This document shows positions 18,042-25,581 of a stretch of 64,000 nt of DNA, in pieces. The position numbers were made by a program, and so were the translations under genes. How positions within the stretch are numbered: position 1 is the stretch's first letter; every line of letters begins with the position of its first letter. Below the pieces are notes generated by a model. The model saw only the letters and a program-made list of their open reading frames with translations, did not search any database and was not told where the DNA came from. This DNA comes from Chitinophagaceae bacterium (GTDB taxonomy: Bacteria > Bacteroidota > Bacteroidia > Chitinophagales > Chitinophagaceae): positions 1,509,001 through 1,573,000 of the forward strand of contig JADJPV010000001.1 of NCBI GenBank assembly GCA_016713085.1. Reading direction: 5' to 3'.

Positions 18042-19103
18042 ATGGCAATACAAAAAATTACTGTTGAAGAATTCTTAGCATTATCAAAACAGCATCCGGT
18101 ACTTGATGTTCGCAGTCCCGGAGAATATACCCATGCACATATCCCTGGTGCTTATTCGTTCCCGTTATTTACTGATGAAGAAAGAAAAGTTGTTGGTACT
18201 GCTTACAAACAGCAGAGCAGGGAAGTGGCTATAAAAATTGGTCTTGACTATTTTGGTGTGAAGATGCGGAAGATGGTGGAGGAAGCGGAGTCGTTAGTGA
18301 TTAGTCATAAGCCGGTAGTTAAACCAGAAACAGGTAACACAAAAACAATTTTAGTTCACTGCTGGCGAGGCGGTATGCGGAGTGCAGGTGTAGCATGGTT
18401 ACTTGATTTATATGGTTTCAAAGTATATACACTTGTTGGCGGCTATAAAGTTTTTCGTCATTGGGTATTGGAGCAGTTTGAAAAACAATACACATTTAAC
18501 GTACTGGGTGGATATACAGGCAGTGGAAAAACTCCTGTGCTGGAAGCTATGCTGAAGAAGGGAGAAAATGTAATTGACCTCGAAGGGCTGGCACATCATA
18601 AAGGCTCCGCCTTTGGTGCTTTGGGTATGCCCAAACAACCCAGGCAAGAAATGTTTGAAAACAAACTTTCCCTGAAACTGTATGATGCGGCACAGCAACA
18701 AAAACCCATCTGGGTGGAAGATGAAAGTCAGCGGATTGGAGAAGTAAATATTCCCATCAATTTATGGCGGCAGATGCGGGCACAAACGCTATATTTCCTC
18801 GATATTCCCTTTGAAGAGCGGCTGAAACATATTACTGCCGAATACGGCAAACAGGAAAAGGAAAAACTGGTAAACGCCATCATCCGGATTAAAAAAAGGC
18901 TGGGTGGGCTTGAAGCCAAAGAAGCCGTTGGCGCCCTGATTGAGGACAGGACAGAAGACTCCTTCCGTATCCTGCTCAGTTATTACGACAAACAGTATTT
19001 AAAAGCAATGCATAATAGAGAAGGTCTGGAAGCGTTATTACAGAAGATTCCCTGTGTTTCTGTTCACGAATCCAATATGAACCAACTATTACAACCGCTT
19101 TAG
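18042..19103 (+). CDS. mnmH: tRNA 2-selenouridine synthase MnmH (SelU)
   Basis: MnmH of 353 residues converts the 2-thiouridine at the wobble position of tRNA into 2-selenouridine using selenophosphate. The N-terminal rhodanese domain (about 5-135) carries the active cysteine in HCWRGGMRS near residue 107. The C-terminal part has a P-loop, GGYTGSGKT, near 155-163. Length and motif order fit the family. The selenophosphate source selD is 2.4 kb downstream on the same strand, separated by two secreted-protein genes, and MnmG, which prepares the same wobble uridine, is also in the window. There is no selA or selB nearby. Confidence 0.95.
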   Translation: MAIQKITVEEFLALSKQHPVLDVRSPGEYTHAHIPGAYSFPLFTDEERKVVGTAYKQQSREVAIKIGLDYFGVKMRKMVEEAESLVISHKPVVKPETGNTKTILVHCWRGGMRSAGVAWLLDLYGFKVYTLVGGYKVFRHWVLEQFEKQYTFNVLGGYTGSGKTPVLEAMLKKGENVIDLEGLAHHKGSAFGALGMPKQPRQEMFENKLSLKLYDAAQQQKPIWVEDESQRIGEVNIPINLWRQMRAQTLYFLDIPFEERLKHITAEYGKQEKEKLVNAIIRIKKRLGGLEAKEAVGALIEDRTEDSFRILLSYYDKQYLKAMHNREGLEALLQKIPCVSVHESNMNQLLQPL

Positions 19104-19104
19104 C

Positions 19105-20613
19105 ATGAAAAACTTATTCGTACTCCTGTTCTTTTCCCTTTGCGCATTCAACACAAAGGCACAGGATATAACAGGCAGCTGGAAAGGCACAATGGTTCAG
19201 GACAGCCCGAGACGTGCTATAAATTTTGAGCTGGCAATTAAAGAAAAAGATGGCAAATATTATGGTTACTGTTACCGCCTGTTTATTGTAAATGACTCCC
19301 TGATTTATAACACCGTTAAAATTGAAGCAAGAATAACCGACTCTGTACTTATTATAGAAGATGAACAGTCTGTATCAAAAAACTTTGAAGAAAAAGCAAA
19401 TAGAATTAAAGTTGTTTATTTCTTTAAGCTGAATAAAAAAACAGGTGATCCCAATTCTTTAAGCGGTGAATGGACCACCAACCGGTACAAAAAATATATG
19501 GCCATTACCGGTACTGTTCAAATCAACAGGGAACAGGATTTTACAACTACTCAATTATTCAAACGGCTGGAAGAAAAAAAGCTTCATAAGGAAATGACCT
19601 TTGAAGTAAAAAATAATGCCGGTTCACTTGCAGGTGTAACTCCATCGCAAAGTTCACCGCCTGTAATTCCTGCTGATACTATTCAAACCATTGCGGGAAA
19701 AGTTGGCAACGAAACAAAACTGCAGAATAACAAACCTTCAGACGCAGCGAATCAACCGAAACAAAATTTACCATCAGCTCCGGTTGTAACTGCTCCTGTA
19801 ATCATACCGTCAGCTGATACAGCAAAAACCATTGCAGGAAAGATCGGCAACGAAACAACAATTAAAAACAATCAGCCTTCACAGGCGGTAAACCAGCCAA
19901 CACAAAAACTTCCTGTTGCACCTGTGGTTAACAAACCAACGGTGGTGCCGGTAAAAGATTCAACACAGACAATTGCATCGAATCAAAATAAACCTGTAAC
20001 CAATCAACCCAAACCAATTGTTACAGCTCCCGTTGAAAAACCAAAACAGCAACCTGTTGTTACTGTTCCGCCAACTCAACAGCCAACAGTTAAAACAGAA
20101 ACAAAACCTGTTGTACTAAAACCAACAGTTCCCGTTGTAACTCAACCTTCAACTGTTGTAAATGATAAGCCACAGATTGAGATTAATAAAGTAAACGAAA
20201 CCACTAATACAACGGCAACAAACAAACCGGTTGTAATGGCGCCGCCACCGGTTATCAACAATCCAACGATAACAAAAAGAGAAACCGAAATTATTCAGGC
20301 AGTTGATATAACCGAAGACAGTGTTACTCTTTCCCTATATGACAATGGTGAAATAGATGGCGACACAGTAAGTGTGTTTGTCAATAATGAACTGGTTGTT
20401 GCAAAAGTAGGATTGAGTGCAAAAGCTTTTAAGAAAACCATTTATTTTAAAGCAGGAGAAACTGTACAGCTTACCTTCTTTGCAGAAAACCTTGGATCAA
20501 TTCCACCCAATACCGGTTTGCTGGTAATTTATACATCTACAGAACGTCACCAGATCTTTTTCAGTTCCAACTACAATAAAAGTTCATCTATTCTCCTTCG
20601 GAGAAAAGAATAA
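19105..20613 (+). CDS. secreted protein with Pro/Thr-rich linker and C-terminal beta domain
   Basis: Hypothetical secreted protein, 502 residues, starting one base after mnmH. The signal peptide is MKNLFVLLFFSLCAFNTKAQ. Residues about 20-150 form a domain beginning DITGSWKGTMVQD, reminiscent of lipocalin-like or DUF4488-type domains. A long linker (about 170-390) is rich in P, T, V, Q and N with imperfect repeats: TIAGKVGNET and TIAGKIGNET. The C-terminal 110 residues (SVTLSLYDNGEIDGDTVSVF, then FAENLGSIPPNTG) are clearly homologous to the C-terminus of the next gene. The C-terminal domain looks like a compact beta sandwich. Function unknown. Confidence 0.8.
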   Translation: MKNLFVLLFFSLCAFNTKAQDITGSWKGTMVQDSPRRAINFELAIKEKDGKYYGYCYRLFIVNDSLIYNTVKIEARITDSVLIIEDEQSVSKNFEEKANRIKVVYFFKLNKKTGDPNSLSGEWTTNRYKKYMAITGTVQINREQDFTTTQLFKRLEEKKLHKEMTFEVKNNAGSLAGVTPSQSSPPVIPADTIQTIAGKVGNETKLQNNKPSDAANQPKQNLPSAPVVTAPVIIPSADTAKTIAGKIGNETTIKNNQPSQAVNQPTQKLPVAPVVNKPTVVPVKDSTQTIASNQNKPVTNQPKPIVTAPVEKPKQQPVVTVPPTQQPTVKTETKPVVLKPTVPVVTQPSTVVNDKPQIEINKVNETTNTTATNKPVVMAPPPVINNPTITKRETEIIQAVDITEDSVTLSLYDNGEIDGDTVSVFVNNELVVAKVGLSAKAFKKTIYFKAGETVQLTFFAENLGSIPPNTGLLVIYTSTERHQIFFSSNYNKSSSILLRRKE

Positions 20614-20648
20614 CAGAAACATAAGGTTTGATGTATTTTCTTTGCAGT

Positions 20649-21519
20649 ATGAAAAGAATGCTGTTGTTCCTTTTTGTTTTGCAAAGCCTTGTTTCTTCTG
20701 CACAAAATGCAGCAGGATTATGGATGGGCCGTTTTACAACAACAAGCATTCTGCAACAGGGAATTCCTTACAAATATGAACTGTTGCTTTTCCAGGATGG
20801 AACCTCTCTCTCCGGTTATTCTTATTCCACAGCAGGCACCGCCGACTTTTATGCCGTGTGTGAAATAACCGGAGCCGTATTTGATGGCTACATGGTTATC
20901 ACCGAGAAAAAAACATTGTATCAGAATCCCCCCGAACCATCCGGTGTTATGCAAAGTCATATTCTTTTCTTTGGTGCTGATAACAAAGAAGCAACAGGCG
21001 AATGGAAGCAAACAAATAAAACAACCATACAGCTTACTCTTCAACAGGGGAAAACTTTTTGAAAAAGAAGATGACCCGTCCAAATCCGGGTTGATTAAAA
21101 TTCTTGAACGGAAAAATACAGTGAAGGTTGATGATGGAAAAACAACAGCACCCGCTAACCGTGATTCAGTAAAACTTGCATCAAGACCAAGAAATATTCT
21201 GCGAACAATTGTACTTGATACAGATTCTGTAACAATTGAATTATATGATGATGGGTTAATTGATGGTGACAGTGTTTCTGTTTTCTTCAACAACAGTGTG
21301 CTGTTAAACAAGGTTGGCTTAACCGATAAAGCTTTGAAACAAACCATTCAGCTTCCTGTTTCAGCAGATGGAATTGTTCTCACCATGTTTGCAGAAAACG
21401 AAGGGAGTATTCCTCCCAATACAGGACTGCTCATTATCCGCAGTGCTGATGCCAGACATGAAATCCGTTTCAGCTCCGATACAAAGAAAAGTGCTGCGAT
21501 TGAACTGCGGAGAAAATAA
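20649..21519 (+). pseudogene. secreted paralogue of the upstream protein, frameshifted
   Basis: About 289 residues if the frame is repaired. The signal peptide is MKRMLLFLFVLQSLVSSAQ, and the N-terminal domain (AAGLWMGRFTTTS, then GVMQSHILFFG) resembles that of the preceding gene. The first frame stops at 21062 after QLTLQQGKTF. Removing one A from AAAA at 21051-21054 gives QQGKLFEKEDD and continues to 21519. The end repeats the domain of the upstream protein: VTIELYDDGLIDGDSVSVF, then FAENEGSIPPNTGLL and IELRRK. It lacks the long Pro/Thr-rich linker. The pair arose by duplication; the break is most likely an indel error. Confidence 0.75.
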
Positions 21520-21530
21520 ACCGCTTCAGC

Positions 21531-21538
21531 TACCTTTG
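21531..21538 (+). promoter_or_regulatory. -7 promoter element of selD
   Basis: TACCTTTG matches TAnnTTTG exactly and ends only 4 bases before the selD ATG at 21543, which would give a leaderless or nearly leaderless message. Confidence 0.6.
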
Positions 21539-21542
21539 CGGC

Positions 21543-22601
21543 ATGGAATCAGAAATTATCCGGCTAACACAATACTCACATGGCGGCGGCTGTGGTTGCA
21601 AAATTGCACCGGCCGTTTTAGAACAGATCCTTCAATCAACCCAAACAACTATTGTTGATAAAAATTTATTAGTTGGCAACAGCAGTAAAGATGATGCAGC
21701 AGTGTATGATCTCGGTAACGGAACAGCTGTTGTTTCAACCACCGATTTCTTTATGCCGATTGTAGACGATGCGTTTTCATTTGGACGGATTGCATCAGCC
21801 AACTCCATCAGCGATGTATATGCAATGGGCGGAAAACCAATCATGGCCATTGCTGTTCTTGGCTGGCCTGTTAATAAACTTCCGGCTGAACTTGCCCAAC
21901 AGGTTTTGGATGGTGCAAGATCTATTTGTAATGAAGCGGCAATTCCATTAGCAGGCGGACACAGCATTGATTCGCCGGAACCGTTTTTTGGTTTGGCTGT
22001 AACAGGATTAGTAAATCTTGAACATCTCAAACAAAACAATACGGCACAGGAAGGAAATGTATTGCTGATTACCAAATCAATTGGTGTTGGAATTTTAACA
22101 ACAGCCGGTAAAAGAAGTTTGCTGAAAGAAGAGCACAAAGAACTGGCACCAGCGCAAATGATGAAGCTCAATAAAATTGGTGAAGCGCTTGGCAAGCTGG
22201 ATGCAGTTACTGCCATGACGGATGTAACCGGTTTTGGCTTGCTTGGTCATTTAATTGAAATGACAGAGGGCAGCGGATTATCTGCTGAATTATTTTATAA
22301 CAAGATTCCTTTTCTTGAACCGGCAAAAGAATATGCGGCGCAAAGTATTATGCCCGATGCTACAACCCGCAACTGGAACAGCTACAGCACAAAGGTTGCT
22401 TTTGAAACAGGAGTGAATGTAATGGAAGCGTTCAGACTGTTACCCGATCCGCAAACCAATGGCGGAATACTGATTGCTGTAAAAGCAGAGAAGCTGGCAG
22501 AAGTGCAGCAATTGTTTGCAGAACATCAGCTTGCATCATACATTGAACCAATTGGCCGACTTATACCCAAAGCAGAGAAAGTAATACAGGTTTTGCAATA
22601 G
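21543..22601 (+). CDS. selD: selenide, water dikinase
   Basis: SelD of 352 residues makes selenophosphate from selenide and ATP. The glycine-rich active loop GGGCGCK (residues 14-20) has cysteine, not selenocysteine, at the catalytic position. ATP-binding motifs of the PurM-like fold follow: DDAAVYDLG, VVSTTDFFMPIVDD and PLAGGHSIDSPEPFFGLAV. With mnmH upstream, it supports the selenouridine branch of selenium use. Its own promoter appears to lie just before the start codon, so it may be independent of the genes upstream. Confidence 0.95.
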   Translation: MESEIIRLTQYSHGGGCGCKIAPAVLEQILQSTQTTIVDKNLLVGNSSKDDAAVYDLGNGTAVVSTTDFFMPIVDDAFSFGRIASANSISDVYAMGGKPIMAIAVLGWPVNKLPAELAQQVLDGARSICNEAAIPLAGGHSIDSPEPFFGLAVTGLVNLEHLKQNNTAQEGNVLLITKSIGVGILTTAGKRSLLKEEHKELAPAQMMKLNKIGEALGKLDAVTAMTDVTGFGLLGHLIEMTEGSGLSAELFYNKIPFLEPAKEYAAQSIMPDATTRNWNSYSTKVAFETGVNVMEAFRLLPDPQTNGGILIAVKAEKLAEVQQLFAEHQLASYIEPIGRLIPKAEKVIQVLQ

Positions 22602-22669
22602 CCTGTTGTGAAAGCAGTACGAAGTAAGTATATTAGTATTGTTCTTTCACACACTAAACCAAATCTGTT

Positions 22670-23005
22670 ATGGATGCAAAAACTACGTCATGGGTAAGTT
22701 ACCTGTGGTGGATCGGCTGGATTATATCCCTGGTCACAAGTAATAACACAACTCCAAAACCTTCTTTAGTTGTTTTTCATTTACGTCAATCGTTTGGACT
22801 GATGGTAACCTGGACTGCATTGTGGCTGATCAGAATGTTTACACTCTTCTCTTTTTCCGGAATGATTTACTGGCTAATCACCGCATTGTTTATTGGCCTG
22901 TTTGTCTTTTGGATTATCGGCTTAATTTCTGCCGTACAGGGCGAAGAAAAACCGATTCCTGTTTTAGGACCACTGTTTCAGCAATGGTTTCAGTTTATTA
23001 AATAA
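22670..23005 (+). CDS. small membrane protein, DUF4870-like
   Basis: Membrane protein of 111 residues with about three or four hydrophobic segments (about 8-22, 40-62, 65-92). The layout WVSYLWWIGWIISLV, then FHLRQSFGL and the end GEEKPIPVLGPLFQQWF resembles DUF4870/Tic20-like small membrane proteins. These have no firm function. It lies 69 bases after selD; its own promoter was not identified. It converges with the pterin dehydratase gene. Confidence 0.75.
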   Translation: MDAKTTSWVSYLWWIGWIISLVTSNNTTPKPSLVVFHLRQSFGLMVTWTALWLIRMFTLFSFSGMIYWLITALFIGLFVFWIIGLISAVQGEEKPIPVLGPLFQQWFQFIK

Positions 23006-23032
23006 TTGATGATTGAATTATTCGTCAGACGA

Positions 23033-23263
23033 TTACAAAAGCTTGTCGATTTTACCGGCAAGCTTTTTATCTTTCTCCGTAACAATATCTCCCGCATCAT
23101 GTGTGCTGAGCCAGATCTCAACCCTGTTCCACACATTGGTCCACAAGGGATGATGATTCATCTTTTCTGCTTCCATCGCCACACGGGTCATGAAAGCAAA
23201 CGCTTCTGAAAAATCGTTGAACTCAAATTTTTTATAGAGCGTGTTGTTTGTTTCTGTCCACAT
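23033..23263 (-). CDS. 4a-hydroxytetrahydrobiopterin dehydratase (pterin carbinolamine dehydratase)
   Basis: Protein of 76 residues with the PCD/DCoH signature: FEFNDFSEAFAFMTRVAMEA, then EKMNHHPLWTNVWNRVEI and LSTHDAGDIVTEKD. The two adjacent histidines (HHP) and the later THDAG are the catalytic pattern. The enzyme dehydrates 4a-hydroxy-tetrahydropterin formed by aromatic amino acid hydroxylases. The length is slightly shorter than usual (90-110), as is common in Bacteroidota. No phenylalanine hydroxylase is in the window. Confidence 0.9.
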   Translation of the reverse strand: MWTETNNTLYKKFEFNDFSEAFAFMTRVAMEAEKMNHHPLWTNVWNRVEIWLSTHDAGDIVTEKDKKLAGKIDKLL

Positions 23264-23310
23264 GGGAAATTAATTTGATGATGAGTAAAGTTGAAGAGTT
23301 AGAAATTTCT

Positions 23311-23745
23311 TCACAGTATCAGATGCTGCTTATTCTTAATCTTCTCATTTGTTAATTCAACTACCAGCTGCACTCCCTGGATGGTGCGGATACCGGCAAT
23401 CAATTCTTTTTCTTCTTCTGCAGGTGGTAAGTCTCCTTTTGTTAACCAGAGATAATCAAGGTGTTTGAATTCGGGCAGTAAGTATTCCCCGTCAAACTGG
23501 TTCTTGTATAAAAAATAACTCAGTGCAATATTGGGCTCTTTGTATTCAAACACAGAAAAGAAATACTGCCGGTTCTTTTTGTTGAGATGAATTTCTATAT
23601 CGTTGTTCACCCTGAAATCGAAACGCAAACCATGGTTCACCTGCCAGACAAACTGATGACTGCCCAACGGAGCCATGATGCCCAGCAGGTGAGTATCTTC
23701 AAAAAACTCTTCAATCAGTAATTCATTATCGATCTTCAGTTTCAT
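23311..23745 (-). CDS. IPExxxVDY family protein
   Basis: Protein of 144 residues matching the Bacteroidota-specific IPExxxVDY family; the name-giving motif appears as LLPEFKHLDYLWL near residues 89-101. It also carries FEYKEPNIALSYFLYKN, another conserved segment. No enzymatic function is established. It begins 3 bases after the stop of the M28 peptidase on the same strand, so the two are probably co-transcribed. Confidence 0.8.
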   Translation of the reverse strand: MKLKIDNELLIEEFFEDTHLLGIMAPLGSHQFVWQVNHGLRFDFRVNNDIEIHLNKKNRQYFFSVFEYKEPNIALSYFLYKNQFDGEYLLPEFKHLDYLWLTKGDLPPAEEEKELIAGIRTIQGVQLVVELTNEKIKNKQHLIL

Positions 23746-23748
23746 GTA

Positions 23749-25389
23749 CTAGAAATTGATATCAAACACCAGCTCTTCTGCACCTCTTTTCACTTTCACT
23801 TTTGTTGCATCACCTTTTTTAAATTTGCTCAGCGCCTGCATATAGCTTTCAACAGAACTGACATTAAAATCACCAAGCTTCACTACAATGTCACCGGCTT
23901 TTAACCCTGCTTTCTGAGCAGCCTTGCCATCACTTACTCCATCAACTTTTACACCACCGCCACTGAATGTATAATCAGGCATGATTCCCATGCTTACTGT
24001 AAACCTTGCAGAGGTCGTTGTTTGCTGTTCTCTTGTTTTAGTGAAAGCAAGTTTGGGTGATTTACTTGTCCGGTCAATCAGACGTTCAATATATTTTACA
24101 ATCATTAACTCTCCCTCATAATTGATCTTATCAAAATCATCACTGGGCTTATGATAATCAGTATGCAAACCGGTAAAGAAAAACAGCACAGGAATATCTT
24201 TTCTGTAGAAAGAAGTATGATCACTCGGGCCGGTACCGCTGCTGTCAACCTTAATACCAAACGCAGGTTTCTTTTCATACAGCAATGTTGACCATGAGGG
24301 TGATGTACCAAAACCACCAATGGTAATTGCTTTTGATGAATCATTATAACGACCAACCATATCCATATTGATCATATAATTCACATCCGTAAAAGAAACG
24401 GTTGGATGTTCTGTATAATATTTTGAACCAAACAATCCCAGCTCTTCACCGCTGAAAGCAACAAAGAGATAATTGTTGTTTTTATTTCCAGCTTTCTTCA
24501 GTATCCGGCTCAATTCAATCAACGCTGCTGTACCGCTTGCATTATCATCGGCTCCATTATGAATGGCAGGTAATTCTGTGCTTCTTGAATTATGATCTTC
24601 TCCATAACCCAAATGATCAAAGTGTGCACCGAGAATAATGGTTGATGCTGCATTGTTGTTGATATACCCAACCACATTAATTCCTTTTCTTGTTTTTTCG
24701 CCCTGCTCAACTTTGAAATTAATATCCATCATATGTGATGGGTCTTTGGCAATTTTATCAGCCATGCGTTTCTGCAGCCAGATCACCGGAATGGTTGAAG
24801 CTGCTGAACGGTCCTTTCCATCATACTTTACTCCGGCATCTTTTTTTCCACTGTTGAAAATAATTAATACCGTTGCACCTTTCTGTGCTGCATCTTTTTC
24901 TTTACTGCGGATGGAAGTCATCAAATCAAAATGCGGACTCTTTTCATTTTCAATCAGCAACTCTTTAATATCCCAGAACCAGGCACCGCCGCTTTCGTGC
25001 AAACTGGGGCTGGCTATTGCTTCTCCCTTTCCATTTACACTCCAGCTGAAAGGAAAAAAATCTTTGTCCACTTTTAAATGCTCACCATCAATAATAAATA
25101 AAGAAGAAGAAAGGACTTCTTTGCCTTCATTCATTTCAAACGGTTGCAAATAACCGCCGTTATCACCTTTTGGGGTAAGACCGTTTTTTTCAAACTGCTG
25201 AACAATGTATTGCGATGCCAGCTGCTCGCCTTTTGTTCCTGTTCTTCTGCCTTCCAGTTTATCATCAGTCAAAAAGCTTACATGGCTGCGGATGTTCTGT
25301 ACACTCAGTTTATCTGATTTACTTAATTTCTGGGCAGCAGCGCTGAGGGTAAATACCAGCAACAGGAAAAAGGAAAATAACTTCGACAT
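23749..25389 (-). CDS. M28-family zinc aminopeptidase with PDZ domain
   Basis: Secreted metallopeptidase of 546 residues. The signal peptide is MSKLFSFFLLLVFTLSAAAQ. A protease-associated (PA) insert lies at about 115-215. The M28 catalytic domain follows, with likely metal ligands in LGAHFDHLG (H), NGADDNASG (D), SGEELGLFG (E, E), NMDMVGR (D) and the last histidine in LHTDYHKPSDD. A PDZ domain occupies the C-terminal ~90 residues (VDGVSDGKAAQKAGLKAGD). It probably trims peptides in the periplasm or outside the cell. A consensus promoter lies 25 bases upstream. Confidence 0.93.
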   Translation of the reverse strand: MSKLFSFFLLLVFTLSAAAQKLSKSDKLSVQNIRSHVSFLTDDKLEGRRTGTKGEQLASQYIVQQFEKNGLTPKGDNGGYLQPFEMNEGKEVLSSSLFIIDGEHLKVDKDFFPFSWSVNGKGEAIASPSLHESGGAWFWDIKELLIENEKSPHFDLMTSIRSKEKDAAQKGATVLIIFNSGKKDAGVKYDGKDRSAASTIPVIWLQKRMADKIAKDPSHMMDINFKVEQGEKTRKGINVVGYINNNAASTIILGAHFDHLGYGEDHNSRSTELPAIHNGADDNASGTAALIELSRILKKAGNKNNNYLFVAFSGEELGLFGSKYYTEHPTVSFTDVNYMINMDMVGRYNDSSKAITIGGFGTSPSWSTLLYEKKPAFGIKVDSSGTGPSDHTSFYRKDIPVLFFFTGLHTDYHKPSDDFDKINYEGELMIVKYIERLIDRTSKSPKLAFTKTREQQTTTSARFTVSMGIMPDYTFSGGGVKVDGVSDGKAAQKAGLKAGDIVVKLGDFNVSSVESYMQALSKFKKGDATKVKVKRGAEELVFDINF

Positions 25390-25414
25390 ATGATTATAAA
25401 ATGAATTTGAAAGC

Positions 25415-25422
25415 CAAAGGTA
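25415..25422 (-). promoter_or_regulatory. -7 promoter element of the M28 peptidase gene
   Basis: The minus strand reads TACCTTTG, an exact TAnnTTTG match, 25 bases before the ATG. Confidence 0.55.
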
Positions 25423-25561
25423 AACAGGGTACAGTTTGATTCAAGAGATTAATCCATGAATTATGCGAAAATTCACAAATTGTTCTTTCCGTGCATTCCG
25501 TGCCTCCGTGGCACTCAACTATTCTTTCCAAACTTCGTAAATGCAACTTCATAATTGAGGC

Positions 25562-25569
25562 TACATTTG
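25562..25569 (+). promoter_or_regulatory. -7 promoter element of feoB
   Basis: TACATTTG matches TAnnTTTG and ends 12 bases before the ATG at 25582. The longer frame from 25555 would begin upstream of the promoter and is therefore not used. Confidence 0.6.
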
Positions 25570-25581
25570 CACTTCGCTTAC

